Source: Labyrinthula sp. Ha
Lineage: Eukaryota; Sar; Bigyra; Labyrinthulida; Labyrinthulaceae
Assembly: GCA_015227615.1 (NCBI GenBank)
Contig: JAALGZ010000007.1
Span: 1,488,001 to 1,552,000, forward strand
DNA: 64,000 nucleotides
Reading direction: 5' to 3'
The translations under genes were made by a program, and so were the position numbers. The notes beneath the pieces were generated by a model. That model did no database searches and was not told the origin of the DNA. It saw nothing but the letters and a program-made list of their open reading frames with translations. Shown piece after piece: positions 1 to 9,830 of the stretch; the first letter of the stretch is position 1, and the number at the start of each line of letters is the position of its first letter.

Positions 1-199
1 TATGTACTTTTTCTGTTATTTCAAAAATTAGGCCATTCTATTGTTCCAATACAGCATAATAATTCTTCCGACAGGCGCAGATCTTCGCTGCGTTCGATTT
101 AGAAAACAAAAAAGCTGCCCAAAATAGCCAAGCAAACTTGTTAACAAATTTGCACTTGCACATTTGAAGAAAACCCAGTGCCTCCGCATAATCAAGACA
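1..199. other. upstream non-coding sequence
   Basis: I see no coding region here. The stretch presumably holds the promoter and 5' leader of the beta-helix/RBR gene that starts at 200. No clear TATA box or other motif could be assigned. Confidence 0.4.
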
Positions 200-3100
200 A
201 TGACAGAAGTAATTGACCAGCCATTTCAAGCACGGGACAACCCTAACGACCTTTCGCGGTTCACCAAGTTAAATGCTATCTTCTCGGCGGTTGCAGAAAA
301 GGTTTTGGGCGGGAATGCAGAAGAAGGGGTAATAAAATTCGGAGAAACTCGAGAAGTGTTTTCCCCTGGTGTTGATTTGCAGACAATCATCAAGAAAGTC
401 GCTGACATCAGGAAAAAGCTTGATGACCCAATTTATGTATTATTTTTCCCTCTGCCTTAATTCTTAGATTAAACTGCCTTCCAGGTCGACCTTATCGGGT
501 GCCGTAGACATACCAAATGAAACTTACTTCATGGGGGGTTCAGAAGAGGAACCAGCGACCGTGAGTGTAACTTCCGGGGCGTTAGTGTTTTCCGGGGAAT
601 CAAGTGCGTTCCTCAATACCAATTTTGAAGTGTCAGGTTTCGGTGCTAAGTCCAGTGGCAAGAGCCTATTTTACGTACGTTCAGGGAAGTATGTTGGGTT
701 TAAGAATGTCAGTATTTCTATTGAAACTGGTGTAAAAATCGCGAAGGAGGAAAGAAGCCTGATTCTTTGTGAAGGTCAAATTGAAGGTGATAATTTTATG
801 TTACATTCAGACTCCAAGAATTGCTGGAGCGCTTTTAAGTTTGTCGCGAACGCGAATGAATCGGATTTTGAAAGTTCATTAAGAAAACTTTCCATAACTG
901 AATTTGATACGCCTATACGTGCCGTTGATTGTGCTGTATATGTAGATAAAGGAGTTTTGAATGGTAAGCAAAGAGCCCTTGAAGGTGACAATGCGCGGGT
1001 GACGCTAAAGAATTCATCTTTGAACGCAGTAGAATGTTTGCTCTTAGTAACAGGCCCTGAGATGTACGTCTTTGCTGAGTCTACGGCTTTTGAAGGCGGA
1101 AAAGTTGGTTGCATGTATGCAAATAAGGCCTCTGGATTCATGAGGAAGTGTAGCTTCAGCAACATGTCCGAAGCTGCAGTTCGCTGTCAAGATAGCGCCA
1201 GAGTTTCTTTCGATGATTTCCTGTCGAAGAACTCAGATCATGCCTTCGAAGCCTTTTCAAAGGCCAATATAAAAGCAAAGGACTTGGAGGTTGAAGATTG
1301 CCTCGAAACTGCAGTAGTCGTAAAAGGATCTGACACAGAGTTTCATTTTACAGTGTTAAATGCAACAAACAACAATAATGGTGTGCTTCATGTTTCTGGA
1401 GGTGGAAAGATTGTGGGAAAGGAGGGTAATTTTAGCCAATCTGAGGGAATTGTTTTACTTGCTGCCGATGAAACGACTAGGGCTAATCTGGAAAATATAA
1501 AAATTACAGGTGGAGAAACGGGTTTTCTTTGTATGAAAAATGCGGGTGCCTTGCTCAAAAAGTTAAGACTCGAGAACCTAACCAAAGTTGCTGGACGTAT
1601 TGCAGATGCTAATGCAGTTATTGAGAGCAGTATTGTTAATCAAACAGAAACTGGCAAAGGAGGTTTTAGCGTCTCTTTTAAGAAGGATAACGGTCAGAAC
1701 ATTAGGTTTAAAGATGTTAAGATGCAGAAATGTGATATTGGTGTAAGGCTGCATCAGCAAAGCAGTAACACAAGAAGCAGAAGGAGTAATTCAAGGCCGC
1801 AAGATCCAAATGCAGCGCGTGGCCAGCTCAGTAAAAGTTCTTTGGATAACTGTGCTTTTGTAAAGTGTGATGTTGCGTTGCAAGTTGACGGAGCGCGAGC
1901 AAACGTAAGTGGCTGTTCATTCATTATGTCAAATAAGCATGCAATTGAGTTGAAAAACTTAACGCTTATTCCAGGACCACAGTTGAGAAAGGAAAGTAAA
2001 CTCAAAATTCGTTGGCCGAACTACGTAGAGCCTTTTATTGTACATGGTGATGCTTTATCAAATGATAGTCAATTTCTTTCTGCGGCTACAAAGGAAAAAG
2101 CCTTCTGTGGGTCAACAGATTTTGAACCTGTTATGTATCTTCCAACTCTGACTGAAAGGATTAGGCAAGCAAAGAGTTTATTTAGAAATACAGATCCAGG
2201 CTCGCGCTATAGGGTGCGAGTTATTATGCGCAGTGTTAGCCATATGTTAATTTTGCTGAAGCAATTGCCGGAGAAACTTCTTAAAAAGGATCTACTTGAT
2301 GATCCTGGTTTGGGAATGTTCGCCGCTACATTTAAACTATATGAGGATAAGCAAACGGCAACTAATACTCTAGTTAAAATTGATGATCTGTTTGAAAGTT
2401 GGAAGGATCTTACTCGAACCAGGCTTTATGATCAGGCCCTTACAGCGTTAGATGAAGCTTTAGCGCAAAAGCAGATAAGCATATCTCAGTTCGATGATTG
2501 GGTTACTATTCTGGAAGAAATGCAAAGAAAATGCTTCGTTAATTCCAAATATAATAGGAGAAGAGATTACCTGCTTCAAACTGCCAAGGAAAACCCTCTA
2601 AAAACATGGTATTTTCTGGATAAGGAGAGTAGTGAAACGAGCGAAGGAAGAATGCTTAGAAAAGAAGTGCTGACTTTTTTGGCAAGAGATGCTGAGGAGA
2701 ATAGACTTGAAAATGTTGGAAACTTTCACGCTTCTTGGGTAGCACAATGGGCAGTAAACCTATTAGGAGACTCTTTTTTAAATGACGTCATGCCCAAAGA
2801 TTCTAGATTACGTTATGCTTGGGCTAATGCGAAGTTCGATAAGAAGGAATTTGACGACATATATCGCTTATATAAAAGTAACCAAGCTCCTTCAGGTGAT
2901 AATACTGTGGATCCTCTTATTAAGTTCGAGACCTACACTATGGTGGAAAAATCAGGGCAGAGACTCTCAACAGATGAGATGCAAACTCTCTCTAGCCTGT
3001 TTGGCAATTCTATTGCATTTGCCGGCGCTATGCAACATGCAGCTAAAATGTTCAAGGGAGAAGGCGCTTTGCCCGGATTCTTGAGAAGGCTAGCAGAGAC

Positions 3101-4066
3101 TCCAATGGGCCCTGAAAAACTCTTAGGAGAGCTGTCAGCTATCCAAGACGAGGCTAATAGCGTTACACGCGATCATAGAAGAAGAGTTGTACTTGCAGTT
3201 ATGTCACACTTTCTCTTACCCGATTCCACTAAGGAACCAGAAATATACAAGAGAGTTGGGTCAACCTATGAAACCTGTGACGCTTGTATTGTCCAAAAGT
3301 TACAGCCGTGGAACGAGCTCAAACTAGGGAAGTGTAAAGACAACCATAGATATTGTCGAAGCTGTATGAAGGAGTCCATGTCTGCAGGAGATAACTTGCT
3401 TCGTGGTATATGCCCAGGCATTCGTGATGATGGAGGTCCTTGTCCTGCATTAGCTACCCGGAGAGAGATGGAAATGGCAAACATGGATAGGGAGCTCATA
3501 TATAATATCATTGCCGTTAGAGTGGATGATGTCTTGAACAAGATACCAGGCTGGGAACGTTGTGATGCTCCTGGATGCATTGGTGGAAAAGGTGGAGTTA
3601 CAAAGAGTTTTTTTACTTGCGTTTTGTGTAAGAAGATGGTTACAAAGGATGGTGGAATGAGTGATCCTACTGTAGAAATGAGGTTGCTCAAAGGCTTTGA
3701 TGGAACAGCCGTTACACGAGGTGAAGGGGTTTTTCGCGAGTGTTACTGGTGTTCTGTCGCGTACGAAAAGGGGAACGCGTGTTCAACAATTACCTGCTCT
3801 CATTGCAATAAGCAGTTTTCCATGACGTATTATTTTTTATTGTCTTTAGTTTTAGGTGGGGACCGGATAAAATTACTCATCGTTTTGACGAAACAGGTAT
3901 AGGCCCTCAAAGATATGTACCAAAAGTGGAAGGTAAGTTGTGGAAGCTGGGAATCTTTAAAACTAGGAAGGGACAACCCCTTAAGCTAGGACAGACCCTG
4001 TCGGAGAAGGAAGCGAATGAGGTAGTAAGAAGGGCAAAGTTAAAGCTGAAAGAATATACGAACTAA
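200..4066 (+). CDS. beta-helix protein with C-terminal RBR-type (RING-IBR-RING) E3 ligase module
   Basis: Three exons, 200-436, 468-3826 and 3856-4066, encode 1,268 residues. The introns are 31 and 29 nt with GT..AG ends. The start is the first ATG of the open frame. Residues about 80-560 consist of short repeated strand-turn units, many with NxxF/CxF-like and NVSG-type turns, typical of a right-handed parallel beta-helix (pectate-lyase-like fold). A helical middle part follows. From residue 1016 there is a RING1-like pattern (TCDACIVQK, then KCKDNHRYCRSC), an IBR-like Cys cluster (CDAPGC, CVLC), and at 1171 a RING2-like motif CYWCSVAYEKGNACSTITC followed by SHCNKQFSMTW. In RBR ligases the Cys equivalent to that in NAC is the catalytic one. 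Splicing the second intron restores FSMTWGPDK and adds about 70 residues. Role inferred: ubiquitin ligation with the beta-helix as a binding platform. The substrate is unknown. An 'F-box plus beta-helix' type analogue is the closest known logic. Confidence 0.8.
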
Positions 4067-5107
4067 TGTTGCTGTAAATTTTGTACAGGCAGTAGAGGGT
4101 GTTAGAATCTGCAACTGGCAGTTATTGAGTTATGTTTGAACCTAGTTGGCAATTGGTTTATGCCAATATAAATCTAGCCTTCTGTTGCTTTGGTGTTCCT
4201 GTTCTCATTAATTTCTGGTGTTGGGCCCAATTTTAACACACGAGTGTATCAAGCACGGTCCGAAACAGTCACAGTACCCCAACCGTGCGCAACTACCCAT
4301 AAGTACACATTCACAACAAGAAAATGGCAGAAAAAAAGACCTGATTAAAATGCCAGCTGAACAGGCAGGGTCTGTCGCCTGGTCATGGGGAGATTAGACG
4401 TTCTTTGAGAAAAGAGTAATATTCTCGAAAACAATGACTTTCAAGAAGTTTCGCCAGTCTCATTTCAGAGCTGTTTAACTCATTGAAAAAGCGCAAGTCC
4501 ACTTGAAATAGAAAGTTTGAAAAACAACAACAGCAAATATGTTTGTAAATTTACAACTAGGAGCTCAACCACAGGTTAAGCGCAACCCTAAAAAGTGAAG
4601 TGCTACAAGAAAGGATATAAGGCTAAACTCTAACCTAAATAGTAAAGAAACATGAAACTAAACATGGCAGTAGTAAAGTAGACAACGCATTGACGATACA
4701 GAGTAGGGTATTTGTTAGCTGAGTAGATTCAACAAATTAATGAGTACCAAAGGAGCAACTCCTAGTCTTCTGTTCAAATTCTAAGTACAAAATACCTCGA
4801 ATTATGCGAGGATTGCAGGTCTTATAAACGGCTTCTATGATCTGGTGGAAAAATGGTGGCAGGAGGGCGAACTGAAAACACAAGCATTCTAGATGTGAAG
4901 CATTGTTTAAGTGGACCTGGAAATTAAAATCCTAAATTATCCGGTGTTACTTTGTGTAACCCGTTTTTTGTCCTTGCAAGCTGTTCATAGAATTACCAAA
5001 TAAACACTAGCTTCCACTGTATAAATAAAACATGTTGTAATATTTGAGACCCCTTTTCCTGAATAACCTCTACTTTGTCAACCTTTGAATCATGGGCAAC
5101 CACTGAA
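4067..5107. other. intergenic stretch between RBR gene and inverted-repeat element
   Basis: No credible coding region. It contains the 3' end of the beta-helix/RBR transcript and a probable solo LTR at 4100-4238, listed separately. The rest is AT-rich sequence with no structure I can name. Confidence 0.4.
4100..4238. repeat. probable solo LTR (fossil LTR retroelement)
   Basis: A 139-bp block starts TGTTAGAATC and ends ATTTTAACA, the TGTTA...TAACA inverted ends typical of LTRs, especially Ty1/copia-like ones. A TATA-like CAATATAAAT lies inside. No internal retroelement genes adjoin it and no matching target-site duplication is visible, so it is called from its ends only. It begins 33 bp after the stop of the upstream gene and may contribute to that transcript's 3' end. 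No second copy was found in the window. Confidence 0.35.
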
Positions 5108-5256
5108 GATCGGATTTGCTATATTGATAAATTGCCAATAAAAACTTGCCCATATGTTTCTTATTGATTGATTCTCGTTATTCCCCAACCAGTTTCATTG
5201 ATTTTTAACAATGAAATGATTACCAATAAAAAGTTGAGTCACACGGCCTTGGGCCA
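5108..5256 (+). repeat. left inverted repeat of a 5.4-kb foldback-like element
   Basis: This 149-bp block matches the reverse complement of 10348-10494 at roughly 80 percent by eye, including blocks such as TCTTATTGATTGATTCTCGT and CACACGGCCTTGGGCCA. Weaker inverted similarity continues inward: a 13-bp perfect match CCTAACCCTCACG at 5486-5498 pairs with 10052-10064. No target duplication is visible outside the repeats. Confidence 0.75.
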
Positions 5257-6389
5257 AAGCGCAAAGAAATCTATATTTCATCTCGCCATGTGCACCGTTA
5301 GGACCAGAAGGGATGCAGTAGTAGCCAGCGTACCGTTAGGGCCCAAGGGGAAAAATAGGAGTAGCAGCCCGCTATAGCGTACCAATAAACATTTAGAGTA
5401 TGACGATATTATATTTGTAGATAGAGTAATTTGATTGGTAGGTAGCTTAACTTAGCTTTAACAGGGAGTTATTTGGGATAAGTATCCTAACCCTCACGCT
5501 CGCCTTGGTATTACTACCTAGTTATAGTACATATTTTAGATAAAATTTATTCCGGTAACTTCCATTAAAACTTGCATCTTTTCACACTTCATTCTGTACC
5601 GGTATTTTCCATTAAGTTCCGTTATATCGTGTATGTTTCCTTACTTGGCATGTTACTGGTATCTTCCATTAAGCTTTGCTCCTTTGTGCTGGTTTCTTGC
5701 TTGTTCTGTTATTGGTACGTTCTGTTAGGTTCTTGTTCTTGTATTCTGGAATCTTATGGTATCTTTCTTGTACATAATCTTGCCTTGGTCTTATCTTACT
5801 GTTATCTTCCGTTAACTCCAGTGACAGGTTCCTAAAAAGTATGTAGTAATGCCTTATTGGAGCTCAATTTGTAAATATGCCCAAAATTTTCAATATCCGG
5901 AATAAGTTGAAATCAAATCAAATACAACAACATCGGATAGAAAAAAAAGAAAAAAGATTGAACCGTTCTCTCACGACCTCCTGATTCGCGATTTCCGGCA
6001 TGTTAAAGATTCTGAAGATGTATTTATGATGATTGATGAGTGATTTGGCTGCATCCTGGAAAGTTTTGATTGATTTCGTGCGCAAGAATGTTCAAGATCA
6101 GGTTTTGGATCAGTTTGGAGGAGGATAAGGGGGATTTGTGTATAGCTTATAGGGAGGTCAAGAAGGATAGTTTTTCGGAGGAAGATGTTTATCGTGTCTG
6201 CTTTGTGGTGCTTATCGTGGGTATGTTGTCTTTTGGTGGCTCTTGGTTATGATGAAGTTTTTTGGTTTGGACTTATTCTAGTGAAGTCAATGAGGATCTG
6301 AATATGAATATGGGGTTGTTTGCTTTCAGGGGGGATCAGCGTTTGCTCCAGCTACTTCTGAACCTTTCTTGCTTCGTTTCCGCTTATTT
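5257..6389. other. non-coding interior of the inverted-repeat element and LINE 3' flank
   Basis: No coding region is supported. The stretch contains a degenerate tandem repeat (5550-5825), a purine-rich tract at 5940-5960 and the probable 3' untranslated part of the minus-strand LINE. A short open frame at 5572-5835 is made by the repeat and is not a gene. Confidence 0.5.
5550..5825. repeat. degenerate tandem repeat, core TACYGGTATCTTCCATTAAG
   Basis: Five diverged copies of a core resembling CCGGTATCTTCCATTAAG occur at about 5550, 5598, 5654, 5710 and 5798, spaced 47-88 bp apart. A related single copy in inverted orientation is seen near 9995-10015, which suggests that the array grew inside one arm of the inverted-repeat element. 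Confidence 0.55.
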
Positions 6390-6392
6390 TCC

Positions 6393-8640
6393 TTAGGGAT
6401 TCTGGATACTTTCGTTCACAGCAAGCATCGTTTGAGTATATTCAAGAGGATTTATTGTGGCCAGCCTTTGCCTTTTGTATCTGGACATGGTTCTGGCGAT
6501 GGCTATCGGGGATATTCTGTTTGGAGTTGGAGGGGTATTTGACAGGTTGCTCTCTTCTTGTTGTGATTGTTCAGGTGGCGGTTCAGTAGGAGGTGTTGGG
6601 TTCCAGTTAAGCCGATCTTGGACTTCCAGATATGATATTTCCCTGGGCCTCTTGGGTTGTAAGTTGTTGTTGATGTTTGAGAGTCTGAGGGAGGTAAGTT
6701 GCTCATCGTGGAGCGTTTTTTCTGTCCTGTTGTATTTATCTTTTAGATCTTGGACAATCTTGCACACATCTAGGTCGCCTTCTTGGATTCTCACCTCCTT
6801 TATATGAATGTTTTCAATGGCTGCTTTGATCTTCCTCGATAGCATATGAAGTTTTTTATTTATTCGTTCATCCTCGGGCCAGTTGACAAGACTATACAAT
6901 CCAGGAGAGAGTACAAGAGCTCGTACAAGATTTCGTTTTGTTGCGTTCCAGATTTCAGGAGATTGTATAAAGTCCCGATATTTGTTCAGTCTTATTTCGC
7001 AGAGTTCCAGTTTTTGTAAGATACTATTTACTGAGATACCAGCTGAGTTAAATTCCATTCCCAAGTACTTATATGACTTCACTGGCTCTATACACTCGCC
7101 ATTTACTGTTACTGGGACTGCTGAAGGTTGCAACTTTTGTTCCAGAATTTCTTTAGTATGAAGAACAGCTAACGTACCTTTACGACTGTGGTTACGCGTG
7201 CCGTCGCAGAATCTACTTCTACAATGGGCATCATAACTTCTCTTGGTTTCAAAATATCTGTCACAGGTTTCGCAGTAAAATTTGGATAGAATGAGGTTGA
7301 TGTCTTCATCAGGTATATCTTCGTTTATTTCATAGCCTTCATCTGTCAGCAAGATTTTGGTTTTTGATATATTTATTCTCAATCCAGACACAGGTTCCAG
7401 AGTTTGAAGTTGATTCACGAAGTTTGAGATTTGTTCATCGGAGTCGCATATTGTGACTATATCGTCTGCAAACGCTAAGTAATTGAACTTCATTCCCGCT
7501 ACTGTCAAGTTGGTCAAGGTACTATGGTTTATTCTTTTCATTACTGAATTTAAAACTACTACGAAGATAGCTGGAGATAATGAATCCCCTTGTAGAACCC
7601 CACGTCTTAAGTTTACACTTTCTGAAAGCTTGTTTCCTTCTGCTGCTCTTACCTCTGCTGCTTCATATAGACTTTTTATTATCTTTCTCAGTTTCTTTGG
7701 CACATGATGTTCTTTCAAGGATATTTGGATGAATCTATGGTCAACCGAGTCGAAAGCTTTCTGGAAATCTACAAAGAGTAACTTCAGCTTCTGATTTTTT
7801 CTAAGACAATGCTTGACTATGCTATTGAGAACTTCAATTTTATTCATTGTACTGAAGTTGGATCTAAAACCTGCCTGGTATGATGGCAGTTTCTCCAGGA
7901 TGTCTGTCAATCTATTGTTAATGATCTTTGTAAGAAGCTTGAATGTTGTATTTAACAGTGCAATGGGACGATAACTACTAGGTTCATTTTTACTTCCTTT
8001 TTGTTTGTAGATGTGGATTATTTTGCTACTGCACAATATTTTCAGGTCCTTGTTTGGGATGGAGTCATTTCTAAAGATGTTTTGGATCTTCCTGGTGATG
8101 AGTTTTTGGACTTTTACTGAAGTTTTTAGGAGTTCGTTTGGAATGTTGTCTAGTCCTGGTGCACGGTTGTTCTTGAGCTGTTTGATGGTTGTTAGCACTT
8201 CACCCTGAGTTGGCGGATGAACATCGATACTTTCCTGGAGAGCCGGTTCAAATATCGGTCTGTGGTAATGTTCCATCTGACTTTTTGCAAGTTGTATTTT
8301 TGGAGTAGGAGGTATTTGTTGTTTTTCCATATATTCTTTCAGAATACGAAGTCTGGAGCCTACGTCCACCCTGTTCCCGGCTGAATCGGTATTTATTCTT
8401 GCTTGCAGTTTCTTCTTTGGTTTCAGTCTATTTACTACTGCAAAGGCTTCCCTTGTTCTGTTGGTTCTAAAAAGCTGCTGAATCTTGTTGGAGACTTTGT
8501 TTAGCCAGATGTTTCTGTCTACTAGTGCGCTTGCTTTTACTGCTGCCGTTAAATCCTTCTTTTGCTGGCGTGTGGCTGTTGAGAACTCTCTTCTTTTCTT
8601 TGCGACTAGCTCGACAGTTCCTGCTGAGTTCTCTCTTTCA
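6393..8640 (-). CDS. LINE reverse transcriptase with inserted C2H2 zinc finger
   Basis: The frame is open from about 8660 to the stop at 6393. No ATG lies near its beginning, and it joins the endonuclease frame through a one-base phase change at a run of six C (minus strand) at 8659-8664. Reverse transcriptase blocks are clear: a linker with LKNNRAPGLDNIPNELLK, SSYRPIALLNTTFK, FVDFQKAFDSVDH, GVLQGDSLSPAIF, the catalytic YLAFADDI, and GLRINISKTKI. A C2H2 finger (CETC..H..C type, CETCDRYFETKRSYDAHCRS) lies between the palm and the thumb motif KYLGMEF. The C-terminus is Pro/Gln-rich. Function: target-primed reverse transcription of the LINE RNA. Length and order fit an APE-type non-LTR retrotransposon. 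I do not assign a clade. Confidence 0.85.
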
Positions 8641-9696
8641 GGGATTTGTAAGTTTAGTGGGGGGAATGTTTTCTTTTAGGATTTTGCTGGCTAATGGGAC
8701 GAGATCTTCGTACGCTGCTTCTTCGCCGGCCATTTCACGTAGTTTTTCTCCGATTTTGTCATTTACTAGCTGTACTAGGTTACGATCTTTAAGGAGCAGA
8801 CTTACATCTGGCTTTTCTTTGTGGACAAAAGACTTGTGCGTCAAATTGGTCAAGAATCTGGCTTCAATTGCCTGGTGGTCAAAGTTTGTACCACCGTACA
8901 GCTTCGCTGAAATGTTTTTTACAATTCTGAAGGATGTCAGCAAGGGTAAATTATTTGTTACGAAGAAGTCAATTTCTGATTTTATCCTGGAGTTACCTTT
9001 CTGGTAGTATGTTGCATGTTTCTTTTCCTTTTTCCTTCCCGTTTTGAATTTAAAGTTAACAACCTCATATTCATGCTGTAGCAGCCATCTTTCCAGCATC
9101 TTTCCGTTCCTGTTCGATCTATGCGAATATCCATATCGATTGTTATCTTGTTTAAAGTTCCGGTTCAACTGCGCGTTAAGGTCACCTCCAATGAGGATGA
9201 GCCTTCTCTTGTTTACTTTAGAAGTCACTTTTTTTAATTGAGAGAGAATTTTTTTGTAATCATCTGCACTTTTTCCTGAGTGTGGGGCGTAACAATTTAC
9301 TAAAACAGCTTGAGCTTTACCATTTAGGCTTACTACAACTTTTAGGATCCTGTCGCTCGGAGTCTGAACTCCAACAACTCTCTCAGAGAGTTCTTGGCAC
9401 AGAAACGTTGCTACGCCTTCGGAGCAGTTGGGCTGTTTTGACAAAAACCACCTTCCTGCTCTTTGGCTAACGTTCACCTCTTGTTCTAGTCTCTTGTAGC
9501 CTTGCTTGTTCACTTCTTGTAACATCAGGACGTCTGCGTCCCTGGAAACTTCACGAAGTACGTTTAGTTTGAAGGTAGTAAGACCACCAACGTTGACACT
9601 CAGCACAGAGACTGAGCGTCTTCGAAGGCTCGCGTGCTCTGGGACCTCTGTTGAGGCTTGAACGGAGCGGTTCAAAGAAGAACTAGAGATTTGCAT
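8638..9696 (-). CDS. LINE AP-like endonuclease domain
   Basis: A 352-residue frame with exonuclease-endonuclease-phosphatase family motifs: SVNVGGL near the N-terminus, the catalytic Glu in LMLQEVN, VNCYAPHSG, GGDLNAQLN (GDxN), EIDFFVTNN and the C-terminal DHQAIEARF. This is the nicking endonuclease of APE-type LINEs and precedes the reverse transcriptase on the same strand. The frame ends in NIPPTKLTNP, immediately beyond the six-C run at which the next frame takes over. In many LINEs both domains share one ORF2, so the phase change is either decay, a sequencing slip or programmed frameshifting. Confidence 0.85.
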   Translation of the reverse strand: MQISSSSLNRSVQASTEVPEHASLRRRSVSVLSVNVGGLTTFKLNVLREVSRDADVLMLQEVNKQGYKRLEQEVNVSQRAGRWFLSKQPNCSEGVATFLCQELSERVVGVQTPSDRILKVVVSLNGKAQAVLVNCYAPHSGKSADDYKKILSQLKKVTSKVNKRRLILIGGDLNAQLNRNFKQDNNRYGYSHRSNRNGKMLERWLLQHEYEVVNFKFKTGRKKEKKHATYYQKGNSRIKSEIDFFVTNNLPLLTSFRIVKNISAKLYGGTNFDHQAIEARFLTNLTHKSFVHKEKPDVSLLLKDRNLVQLVNDKIGEKLREMAGEEAAYEDLVPLASKILKENIPPTKLTNP

Positions 9697-9830
9697 CTTT
9701 TGTTTCAGATTCCCAAAATTTATTGGTAGGTAGAATTTGACAGGATTAGGGCGGATTAGGCCATAGTGAAGAATCTAACCAATTCTATTAACCTCCTCTT
9801 GTTCACCAAAAAAAAGAAAAAAGAAGAAAG

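Larger units (their letters stand above)
5935..9830 (-). mobile_element. APE-type LINE (non-LTR retrotransposon), nested within inverted repeats
   Basis: The element comprises the endonuclease and reverse transcriptase frames plus flanks. The ends are approximate: I see no poly(A) tail or target-site duplication. Similar purine tracts (AAAAAAAAGAAAAAAGA) occur at about 5942 and 9810, near both ends and in the same orientation, with weak similarity continuing for roughly 70 bp. Apart from the single phase change the coding part is intact over more than 1,000 codons, which points to a fairly young copy. No ORF1 (gag-like) protein is recognisable upstream of the endonuclease. Confidence 0.7.

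Noticed and set aside
776-3691. Several open frames antisense or out of phase within the beta-helix/RBR gene
   Set aside because: They lie wholly inside the long real gene and carry no motif.
5572-5835. 87-codon hydrophobic open frame
   Set aside because: It is produced by the degenerate tandem repeat and has no family resemblance.
6457-9470. Plus-strand open frames opposite the LINE
   Set aside because: Shadows of the endonuclease and reverse transcriptase frames.
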